This document shows, piece by piece, positions 8,147 through 13,768 of a stretch of 14,818 nt of DNA (within the stretch, counting starts at the first letter, position 1; each line of letters begins with the position of its first letter). This stretch comes from DTU018 sp003444615. Lineage in GTDB: Bacteria > Bacillota > Syntrophomonadia > Syntrophomonadales > Syntrophomonadaceae. Location of the stretch: assembly GCA_049656905.1 (NCBI GenBank), contig JBASMO010000153.1, positions 1-14,818 of the forward strand, written 5' to 3'. The translations under genes and the position numbers were made by a program. The notes under the pieces are model-generated. The model did no database searches. It was not told the DNA's origin and saw only the letters and a program-made list of their open reading frames with translations.

Positions 8147-9982
8147 TTGGCAGGGATGGTTTTAGGCGATCGCTACGAGTTAATAGAAAAAATAGGTGAG
8201 GGCGGTATGTCCATTGTCTATAAAGCCCGTTGCCGCATTCTCGATCGAATTGTCGCTGTTAAAGTATTAAAAGAAGAATTCGCCCAGGATGATAGCTTTG
8301 TGCAAAGGTTTAAGACTGAAGCCCTGGCCGCCGCCAGTCTTTCTCATCCTAATTTAGTCAATATTTATGATGTTGGCCAGCAGGATGAGTGTTACTACAT
8401 CGTTATGGAATATGTTCAGGGACAGACGCTTAAAGAATTAATCGAGCGGGAAGCTCCTTTGCCAATTGAAAAAGCGATAGATATAGCTATCATGATCTGC
8501 GATGGCTTACATCATGCTCATGAAAAAGGTATTATTCACCGGGATATAAAACCCCAAAATGTTTTAATAACTGAGTTTGGCATTGTTAAAGTGGCTGACT
8601 TTGGTATTGCCCAGGCTATTACCAAAAAAACTATCACCTTTGGCGGGAACGTGGTAGGATCGGTACACTATATATCGCCAGAACAAGCCAAGGGAGAACC
8701 TTTAACCCGAGCCACTGATATATACTCGGTGGGGTGTGTACTGTATGAGATGGTCACTGGCCAAATACCTTATGACGCTGACAGTCCTATTACTGTAGCT
8801 CTGAAACATATACATGATGATATTCCACCCATTAGAGCCGTTAATTCTGAAGTGCCAGTGAGCTTAGAAGGAATTATTATAAAAGCCATGGAGAAACTGC
8901 CCCAGCATCGTTTTTCAACGGCAGAAGAATTGCGCAATGCACTGCTTAATGTCCATAGCCAGTATTTTTCCAACTATACCAGCCAGCATAAGAATGGCAA
9001 AACCCTGATCATGGCTCCGGTATCAGAAGGGAGAGAGGGAGAGGTGGCCAAGAGAAGACTGCGTCCGGCAGCCGCTATTGCTATATTGGCAGTAGTGGGG
9101 TTGTTTTTAGGAGTGTTGTACCAGCTGAGCGGCAGTTTTTTTGGCGAAGAAGTTGAGGTGCCGGATATAGTAGGGATGAGCTTAAAGGAAGCCGATCAGG
9201 AATTATCCAAGGTGGGCTTAAAGCTTGATGTATTGTCCGAACAGTACCATGATGAAGTGGAGAAAGACCATATAATATCCCAAAGGTATGTGAAAGGGTT
9301 CAAGGTAAAAAAGGGCAGGAAAATAGGAGTTGTAGTAAGTTTAGGCATTAAAATGCAAGAGGTGCCCAATGTAGTAGGTATGGACAAAAGTGCGGCTGAG
9401 GTAGAACTTCGTAATTATGGATTCAGTATTGGTCAAACCGATAATATTCATGATGAAAAGTATGAAGAAAATCAGGTTATATCTCAAAATCCCCGAGCTG
9501 GTACCAAAGCTAAGCCGGGGGAGCATGTTGATCTTATGATAAGTAAAGGACCTGCTCCCCAGCGTATACCAATGCCCAACTTAATTGGCATGAACCTGGA
9601 GGAAGCACTTAAAACACTAAAAGACAACAATTTAGAGGTAGGAGAGGTATCCAAGAAGGAAAGCGATGCTTATTATGTAGATCAGGTTATAGATCAGGAT
9701 ACAAAAGCTCAAGTGCTGGTAGACGAGAAAACCGCTGTTAATCTGGTGGTCAGTTTAGGGCCAGGGCCAGCAGCTCAAATTCAAAGCATCGAGTTGCTAC
9801 TGCCAGAAGAACAGGACTTTTATAAAGTAGTGATAAAAGTAAAAGATGTTCGCGGGCAGCGTGAGGTATATGATCAAATGCATGGTGGCGGTGATAGAGT
9901 AATAGTAGGGGTAAGCTATTTTGGCGCTGCTCAGGCTGATATATACCTGAATGGACAGCATTACCGTACCGTTAATATATGA
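8147..9982 (+). CDS. prkC: PASTA-domain Ser/Thr protein kinase PrkC (PknB/Stk family)
   Basis: This single-pass membrane kinase senses muropeptides or lipid II outside the cell and phosphorylates proteins of growth, translation and wall synthesis. The 611 residues divide into a Hanks-type kinase domain (about 9-270) with GEGGMSIVYKA at 17-27, Lys39, HRDIKPQN at 131-138, DFG at 151-153 and activation-loop Thr162 and Thr164. A basic juxtamembrane stretch (KRRLR at 302-306) follows, then a membrane segment at about 308-328. Three PASTA repeats come next (about 336-400, 404-467 and 474-538), starting VEVPDIVGM, QEVPNVVGM and IPMPNLIGM. A final domain of about 70 residues probably corresponds to the Ig-like C-terminus of B. 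subtilis PrkC. The start is TTG at 8147, with TAGGAGGT (8131-8138) 8 nt upstream; ATG 8156 is the alternative. The next gene, rsgA, encodes a known PrkC substrate in B. subtilis (CpgA). Confidence 0.97.
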   Translation: MAGMVLGDRYELIEKIGEGGMSIVYKARCRILDRIVAVKVLKEEFAQDDSFVQRFKTEALAAASLSHPNLVNIYDVGQQDECYYIVMEYVQGQTLKELIEREAPLPIEKAIDIAIMICDGLHHAHEKGIIHRDIKPQNVLITEFGIVKVADFGIAQAITKKTITFGGNVVGSVHYISPEQAKGEPLTRATDIYSVGCVLYEMVTGQIPYDADSPITVALKHIHDDIPPIRAVNSEVPVSLEGIIIKAMEKLPQHRFSTAEELRNALLNVHSQYFSNYTSQHKNGKTLIMAPVSEGREGEVAKRRLRPAAAIAILAVVGLFLGVLYQLSGSFFGEEVEVPDIVGMSLKEADQELSKVGLKLDVLSEQYHDEVEKDHIISQRYVKGFKVKKGRKIGVVVSLGIKMQEVPNVVGMDKSAAEVELRNYGFSIGQTDNIHDEKYEENQVISQNPRAGTKAKPGEHVDLMISKGPAPQRIPMPNLIGMNLEEALKTLKDNNLEVGEVSKKESDAYYVDQVIDQDTKAQVLVDEKTAVNLVVSLGPGPAAQIQSIELLLPEEQDFYKVVIKVKDVRGQREVYDQMHGGGDRVIVGVSYFGAAQADIYLNGQHYRTVNI

Positions 9983-9983
9983 T

Positions 9984-9990
9984 GAGGAGG
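9984..9990 (+). promoter_or_regulatory. Ribosome binding site that fixes the rsgA start
   Basis: GAGGAGG lies just after the prkC stop codon (9980-9982) and 5 nt before ATG 9996. It supports that start over the upstream in-frame ATG at 9951. Confidence 0.8.
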
Positions 9991-9995
9991 TTTAT

Positions 9996-10880
9996 ATGAC
10001 CGACAACCAATCCGTCGGGCTGGTTCTTAAAAACTATAGTGGATTTTATTATGTTCAGACCAGGGATGGTCGTATTTACGAATGTAAAACTCGTGGCAAG
10101 CTTAAACAACAGGTGGTAAGCGGGGACTGGGTTACCTTTACCCGTTTGGATAATGGACGGGGAATTCTAGAAAACATTCATCCCCGAGCCAATCTGTTAT
10201 ATAGACCTAAAATAGCTAACGTTACTATGGTCCTGATCGTGATGGCAGTTGACAAACCCGCTCCTAGTCTTTCTTTATTGGATCGATTGCTATTACTGGC
10301 GGGAATACAGAAAATTATTCCGTGCATTTTATTAAACAAATGCGATCTTAAACCAGATGAGAAAGCGATTTGGCTCCAAGAGTACTATCCTCAGGCTGGT
10401 TATAAGGTGCTGAGGATATCGGCTAAACATCGTAAGAATTTAGAGGCAATACGTCAATTGTTGCAAGGGCAGATTGCTGTTCTGGCTGGTCCCAGCGGGG
10501 TAGGTAAAAGCAGTCTTATAAACTCATTGACTGATAATCAATTATTAAAAACTCAAGAAGTGAGCAGTAAAATTGGCAGAGGGAAGCATACCACCCGGCA
10601 TGTGGAACTTTTTTCGATAGATGACAAGGGCTGGATAGCTGATACTCCCGGTTTTAGTGTTTTAGATCTTCCCGACATGAAAAGCACCCAGTTATCTGAC
10701 TATTATCCCGATTTTACAGAGCTTGGCCAAGAGTGCAAGTTTAGAAATTGCCTACATCATCGAGAAAAAGAATGTGGAGTCAAAGCAGCGGTTGACAGTG
10801 GCAAAATACCTGAATTCCGCTATCATAATTACTTGCGTCTTTTAGAAGAAATCATGGAAAAGGAGAAATGCTACCGATGA
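9996..10880 (+). CDS. rsgA: Ribosome small-subunit biogenesis GTPase RsgA (CpgA/YloQ)
   Basis: RsgA is a circularly permuted GTPase that binds the immature 30S subunit and helps its final maturation. The 294-residue protein has an N-terminal OB fold (about 1-68). The GTPase motifs then come in permuted order: NKCD (114-117), then P-loop GPSGVGKSS (165-173), then GRGKHTTRH (194-202), then DTPGF (216-220). A C-terminal zinc knuckle follows, with Cys247, Cys252, His254 and Cys260. The start is ATG 9996, because GAGGAGG (9984-9990) lies 5 nt upstream and the product begins like other RsgA proteins. An in-frame ATG at 9951 inside prkC would add 15 unrelated residues and lacks a binding site. In B. 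subtilis PrkC phosphorylates this protein, which fits the gene order. The stop codon overlaps the rpe start. Confidence 0.97.
   Translation: MTDNQSVGLVLKNYSGFYYVQTRDGRIYECKTRGKLKQQVVSGDWVTFTRLDNGRGILENIHPRANLLYRPKIANVTMVLIVMAVDKPAPSLSLLDRLLLLAGIQKIIPCILLNKCDLKPDEKAIWLQEYYPQAGYKVLRISAKHRKNLEAIRQLLQGQIAVLAGPSGVGKSSLINSLTDNQLLKTQEVSSKIGRGKHTTRHVELFSIDDKGWIADTPGFSVLDLPDMKSTQLSDYYPDFTELGQECKFRNCLHHREKECGVKAAVDSGKIPEFRYHNYLRLLEEIMEKEKCYR
10860..10865 (+). promoter_or_regulatory. Ribosome binding site for rpe, inside rsgA
   Basis: AAGGAG sits 2 nt from ATG 10868 and 11 nt from ATG 10877. The second spacing is workable and the first is not, so it favours the shorter, canonical Rpe. Confidence 0.55.
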
Positions 10881-11533
10881 TTTTACTGGCCCCGTCCATT
10901 CTGTCTGCCAATTTCGCCCGCCTGGGAGAAGATGTATCCAAAGTTGAAAAGGCCGGTGCTGACTGGCTGCATATAGATGTGATGGATGGTCATTTTGTAC
11001 CTAATATTACCATTGGCCCTCAGGTAGTTGCCGACTTAAGGCCATCTAGTAAATTGATATTTGATGTGCATCTTATGATTGAAAAACCAGATTCACATAT
11101 ACCAGCCTTTGCCGAAGCCGGAGCTGACTTTATAACCGTACATGTTGAAACCTGCCCGCATCTGAACAGAACCATTAACCTTATCCGCGAATGCGGATGT
11201 AAAGCGGGCATTGCCCTCAATCCTGCTACTCCGGTGGTTCTAATAGAGCCTAGTCTGGAGGATATTGATTTAGTATTGGTTATGAGTGTTAACCCTGGAT
11301 TTGGAGGGCAACAATTTATTCCTGGAGCACTAAGTAAGATTAGTAAAGTGAATAGTTTAGCCAGCCAATTAGATAGAGAAATATATATTCAAGTTGATGG
11401 GGGGATCAATCCCGAAACAGGCCGCCGGGTAGTGGAGGCTGGAGCTAATGTACTGGTAGCGGGATCTTACATTTTTCACTCCGAAGATCCAGCCCAAGCC
11501 ATTACAGCCCTTAAACAGACGGCTGTGTATTGA
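10877..11533 (+). CDS. rpe: Ribulose-phosphate 3-epimerase
   Basis: Rpe interconverts D-ribulose 5-phosphate and D-xylulose 5-phosphate in the pentose phosphate pathway. The 218 residues form a TIM barrel of normal length. Numbering from the ATG at 10877, the metal ligands are His32 and Asp34 (LHIDVMDGHFVPN), His65 (DVHLMIE) and Asp174 (VDGGINPET); Asp34 and Asp174 are also the catalytic acids. VMSVNPGFGGQ at 135-145 is the phosphate-side signature. The start at 10877 is preferred. It gives the canonical beginning MILLAPSILSANF, overlaps the rsgA stop as ATGA, and lies 11 nt after AAGGAG (10860-10865). The ATG at 10868 is only 2 nt from that site. No terminator follows; instead the rib promoter -35 box overlaps the stop codon. 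The product can supply ribulose 5-phosphate to RibBA encoded downstream. Confidence 0.97.
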   Translation: MILLAPSILSANFARLGEDVSKVEKAGADWLHIDVMDGHFVPNITIGPQVVADLRPSSKLIFDVHLMIEKPDSHIPAFAEAGADFITVHVETCPHLNRTINLIRECGCKAGIALNPATPVVLIEPSLEDIDLVLVMSVNPGFGGQQFIPGALSKISKVNSLASQLDREIYIQVDGGINPETGRRVVEAGANVLVAGSYIFHSEDPAQAITALKQTAVY

Positions 11534-11558
11534 CCATCTTATCAAGTAAGTGTACTAT
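11530..11558 (+). promoter_or_regulatory. Probable sigma-A promoter of the riboflavin operon
   Basis: TTGACC at 11530-11535 (5 of 6 matches to the -35 consensus) and TACTAT at 11553-11558 (4 of 6 to the -10) are separated by exactly 17 nt. Transcription would start near 11565, about 25 nt before the FMN aptamer. The -35 box overlaps the rpe stop codon. A later TATATA (11556-11561) would give a 20-nt spacer and is less likely. Confidence 0.6.
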
Positions 11559-11588
11559 ATAGGCAATCAAATGAATTAAATATACGTT

Positions 11589-11700
11589 ATTTCTTCGGGG
11601 ATGGGTGGAATTCCCTATCGGCGGTATAGCCCGCAAGCCGTAAGGCAGGATCCGGTGCAACTCCGGAGCCGACAGTGACAGTCTGGATGGGAGAAGAAAT
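11589..11700 (+). ncRNA. FMN riboswitch (RFN element) aptamer
   Basis: This RNA binds flavin mononucleotide and shuts down the riboflavin operon when FMN is plentiful. The conserved blocks of the RFN family appear in order: TTCGGGG, GGGTGGAATTCCC, CGGCGGTATAGCCCGC, GCAGGATCCGGTG, CTCCGGAGCCGAC, and GTCTGGATGGGAGAAGA at the end. The basal helix P1 is a perfect 8-bp pairing of 11589-11596 with 11693-11700. It lies about 285 nt upstream of ribD, and an intrinsic terminator follows, so control is probably by premature transcription termination. The family assignment is very secure. Confidence 0.97.
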
Positions 11701-11761
11701 CTAATGTGGTGTGCTTTTATAATCACATCATATTACTTGTGTTCGCATAAACTCCGAAGAA
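11591..11761 (+). promoter_or_regulatory. Predicted antiterminator pairing of the FMN riboswitch
   Basis: TTCTTCGGGG (11591-11600) can pair with CTCCGAAGAA (11752-11761) through 10 bp with one G-U. The first strand is also most of the 5' side of the aptamer P1 helix, and the second is the 5' arm plus loop of the terminator. The two folds exclude each other. FMN binding would hold P1 and allow termination; without FMN the long pairing would let transcription continue. Confidence 0.65.
11704..11728 (+). other. Small hairpin between the FMN aptamer and the terminator
   Basis: ATGTGGT (11704-11710) can pair with ATCACAT (11722-11728) around an 11-nt loop, with one G-U pair. It is a modest stem in the linker of the riboswitch expression platform. 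It may act as a spacer or pause element, but a role is not shown. Confidence 0.35.
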
Positions 11762-11780
11762 TGATGGCGGGGTTTTTTTT
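11749..11780 (+). terminator. Intrinsic terminator of the FMN riboswitch expression platform
   Basis: AAACTCCG (11749-11756) pairs with CGGGGTTT (11768-11775) through 8 bp including one G-U, around an 11-nt loop. T runs continuously from 11773 to 11780. The 5' arm and part of the loop (11752-11761) can instead pair with 11591-11600 in the aptamer, which would dissolve the hairpin. With no other terminator after rpe, it may also end read-through transcripts from the upstream gene run. Confidence 0.85.
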
Positions 11781-11784
11781 ATAC

Positions 11785-11934
11785 CCTTTAACCGATGACA
11801 GAAGTGATCTTTCGTGTCATTGCTGTGAAAACGGAGGATTCCATACGTGTCATTGGCCGTTCCGGCACTCCTGATGCTCCCTTCGGTCGTGGCCAAAGTT
11901 GCGAGCCCCGAAGGGGGGAGTACCCTTAGGGTGC
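11785..11934. repeat. GC-rich multi-hairpin segment, possible dispersed repeat, in the rib leader
   Basis: This stretch lies between the riboswitch terminator and ribD and holds no gene I can support. It contains a hairpin pairing 11793-11800 with 11815-11822 and a larger one pairing TTGGCC (11853-11858) with GGCCAA (11891-11896), extended inward. Two short stems follow: CCCC/GGGG (11906-11909 with 11913-11916) and GTACCC/GGGTGC (11920-11925 with 11929-11934). The part from 11861 to 11920 has 40 G or C of 60, well above the neighbours. The TGTCATTG words recall widespread intergenic REP-like repeats, but this is only a resemblance. Outer ends are uncertain, and a structured regulatory RNA is the alternative. 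Confidence 0.4.
11813..11855 (+). repeat. 10-nt direct repeat CGTGTCATTG, 33 nt apart
   Basis: CGTGTCATTG occurs at 11813-11822 and again at 11846-11855. An upstream CGATGACA (11793-11800) can pair with TGTCATTG of either copy, so two alternative hairpins are possible. Confidence 0.7.
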
Positions 11935-11973
11935 AAAGACACATAAGTAAACCGCACTAGTGTTTTTTGATAT

Positions 11974-11980
11974 GAGGTGA
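11974..11980 (+). promoter_or_regulatory. Ribosome binding site that decides the ribD start
   Basis: GAGGTGA lies 5 nt before TTG 11986. It contains the in-frame GTG at 11977, which therefore has no binding site of its own, so TTG 11986 is the better start. Confidence 0.6.
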
Positions 11981-11985
11981 AAATA

Positions 11986-13095
11986 TTGGTAACCAGCACC
12001 CCCGACGAACAGTACATGCAAAGAGCCTTAGATTTAGCCGCCCTGGCCTTAGGCCGTACCAGTCCCAATCCGGTAGTAGGTGCGGTAATTGTTAAGGATG
12101 GAGTTATAGTCGGCGAAGGTTATCACCAGCAAGCTGGTACCCCACATGCAGAAATACATGCCCTGCACCAGGCAGGTGACAATGCCCGGGGGGCAGATAT
12201 ATACGTTACCTTAGAACCCTGCAGCCATTACGGGAAAACCCCGCCCTGTGTTAACGCTTTAATTGAAGCGGGTATAAAAAGAGTGGTAGTAGCGGTCCTT
12301 GATCCGAACCCGCTGGTATCCGGAAAGGGTATTGACATATTAAAACAAGCCGGACTCCAAACGCAGGTGGGAGTTTTGGAGCAAGCAGCTCGCCGGCTAA
12401 ATGAAGCCTTTTTTAAGTATATAATCACCCAGCGGCCTTGGTTAGCCTTAAAAACGGCCATGACTATGGATGGTAAAATAGCTACTTGTCAGGGGAACTC
12501 AAGATGGATTACCGGTCCAGAAGCCAGACGGTATGTACATAGCCTTCGCAACCAGTACGATGCCTTAATGGTGGGTATTGGTACGGTATTGGCTGATGAC
12601 CCGCTGCTAAACACTAGATTAGAGAACGAGGATTCCCGAGATCCGGTTCGCATAATTGTGGATGGTCAACTCTTGCTCCCCCTGGATAGTCAGATAGTAA
12701 AGACGGGCCATAAGCAGTGCACGCTAGTTTATACTTCTCATACAGCAGATAAGAGCCGGGAAGCTGCTCTTAAACAAAAGGGAATAGAAGTAATCCGCTT
12801 AGATGGCAGTTCCGATGCTCTTGACCTTGAACAGTTAGTGGATGATCTGGGCAGACGTGAAATAATTAGTGTGCTGGTGGAAGGAGGAGCGGGGTTAAAT
12901 GCCTCACTACTGGAACAATGTTTGGTGGACAAGGTATATTGGTTTATAGCCCCCAAAATGGTGGGTGGTGTTAAAGCCCCAGGACCGATTGCCGGTGACG
13001 GTGTACCTACCATGGATGAAGCTTTAGTTTTACATGACATGCAGGTACAGCAAATAGGAGCAGATATATTGATTGAAGCCTATACAAGGTGGTGA
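11986..13095 (+). CDS. ribD: Bifunctional riboflavin deaminase/reductase RibD
   Basis: RibD performs the second and third steps of riboflavin synthesis: it deaminates the pyrimidine from GTP cyclohydrolase II, then reduces the ribose side chain with NADPH. The protein is 369 residues from TTG 11986. The N-terminal deaminase domain (about 1-145) has TSPNPVVGAVIV, the zinc ligand His54 with catalytic Glu56 (PHAEIHAL), and Cys79 and Cys88 (PCSHYGKTPPC). The C-terminal reductase domain carries LKTAMTMDGKIA, SRWITG, MVGIGTVLADDP and LVEGGAGLNASLL. The start was chosen by the GAGGTGA site 5 nt upstream; GTG 11977 would add three residues and ATG 12016 would cut off conserved sequence. It is the first gene of the operon, under the FMN riboswitch, and its end holds the ribosome binding site of ribE. 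Confidence 0.97.
   Translation: MVTSTPDEQYMQRALDLAALALGRTSPNPVVGAVIVKDGVIVGEGYHQQAGTPHAEIHALHQAGDNARGADIYVTLEPCSHYGKTPPCVNALIEAGIKRVVVAVLDPNPLVSGKGIDILKQAGLQTQVGVLEQAARRLNEAFFKYIITQRPWLALKTAMTMDGKIATCQGNSRWITGPEARRYVHSLRNQYDALMVGIGTVLADDPLLNTRLENEDSRDPVRIIVDGQLLLPLDSQIVKTGHKQCTLVYTSHTADKSREAALKQKGIEVIRLDGSSDALDLEQLVDDLGRREIISVLVEGGAGLNASLLEQCLVDKVYWFIAPKMVGGVKAPGPIAGDGVPTMDEALVLHDMQVQQIGADILIEAYTRW
13086..13095 (+). promoter_or_regulatory. Ribosome binding site that decides the ribE start
   Basis: AAGGTGGTGA, one mismatch from the strong AAGGAGGTGA site, covers the last codons and stop of ribD. It lies 5 nt before TTG 13101. The GTG codons at 13089 and 13092 fall within it, so they are unlikely starts. 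Confidence 0.65.
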
Positions 13096-13100
13096 AGTAT

Positions 13101-13748
13101 TTGTTTACAGGCATTATCGAAGAAATCGGCTATGTAAAAAGAATTAACCAGCAGTCTCGTTCAGCCCAAATTGAGATAAAGGCAGATAAAGTGTTGGGAG
13201 ATGTTGCTGTAGGTGACAGTATAGCGGTTAACGGGGTTTGCTTAACAGTAGTAGCCTTTGATTCTCAGCACTTTACAGCAGATGTCATGCCGGAAACTGT
13301 CAGCAAAACAAATTTGCGGGAATTAAAACCAGGCAGTCCGGTTAACCTGGAACGAGCCCTGAAGCTGGGGGGAAGATTGGGGGGACATATAGTACAAGGC
13401 CATGTTGATGCAGTAGGCACAATTGTGGAAAAGCAAATATTAGAGATTGCGATCATTTACCGCATTGCAACTGAACCTGAGTTGCTCCAGTACGTAGTTC
13501 CCAAAGGATCGGTAGCCATAGATGGTATCAGTTTAACCGTGGTGGACGTATTTCAGGATAGCTTTACCGTTTCCTTGATTCCCCATACAGCTCATGAGAC
13601 AGTTTTGGGAGAAAAAAAACCTGGTGACCGGGTTAACCTGGAAAGCGATATAATTGGCAGGTATGTTAAACACTTAATGAATAGAAACCATGGAGAGGAA
13701 CGGCAGGCCTTAAATCTATCTTTCCTGGCTGAACACGGATTCATTTAA
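13101..13748 (+). CDS. ribE: Riboflavin synthase (alpha subunit)
   Basis: This enzyme makes riboflavin from two molecules of 6,7-dimethyl-8-ribityllumazine, the last step of the pathway. It usually works as a trimer, inside a lumazine synthase (RibH) shell in Bacillus-type organisms. From TTG 13101 the protein is 215 residues, the same as typical family members, and begins MFTGIIEEIG, the classic N-terminus whose first residues help form the active site. It holds two lumazine-binding repeats. The first has VNGVCLTVV and GGHIVQGHVDAVG; the second has IDGISLTVV and IPHTAHETVLG. GTG codons at 13089 and 13092 would add three or four residues but lie inside the ribosome binding site. ribD ends 5 nt upstream, so translation of the two is coupled. 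ribBA follows after a 20-nt gap. Confidence 0.97.
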   Translation: MFTGIIEEIGYVKRINQQSRSAQIEIKADKVLGDVAVGDSIAVNGVCLTVVAFDSQHFTADVMPETVSKTNLRELKPGSPVNLERALKLGGRLGGHIVQGHVDAVGTIVEKQILEIAIIYRIATEPELLQYVVPKGSVAIDGISLTVVDVFQDSFTVSLIPHTAHETVLGEKKPGDRVNLESDIIGRYVKHLMNRNHGEERQALNLSFLAEHGFI

Positions 13749-13768
13749 TGAAAAGGAGGATGGGAAGA

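Noticed and set aside
9951..9995. Extended rsgA start at ATG 9951
   Set aside because: It adds 15 residues unlike RsgA, lies inside prkC and lacks a ribosome binding site; ATG 9996 has GAGGAGG 5 nt upstream.
11594..11912. Long-range pairing of TTCGGGG (11594-11600) with CCCCGAA (11906-11912)
   Set aside because: It is a perfect 7-bp match, but the nearer terminator arm is a longer competitor and forms first in transcription, so it is probably coincidence.
11955..11968. CACTAGTG palindrome followed by six T as a second terminator
   Set aside because: The palindrome leaves a 2-nt loop with 3-bp arms, too weak for termination, and the flanking AAAC/GTTT stem is only 4 bp.
11723..12068. Two reverse-strand open frames (73 and 72 codons) over the rib leader
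   Set aside because: They cross the terminator and the ribD start, match no family I know, and look like chance frames through GC-rich hairpin DNA.
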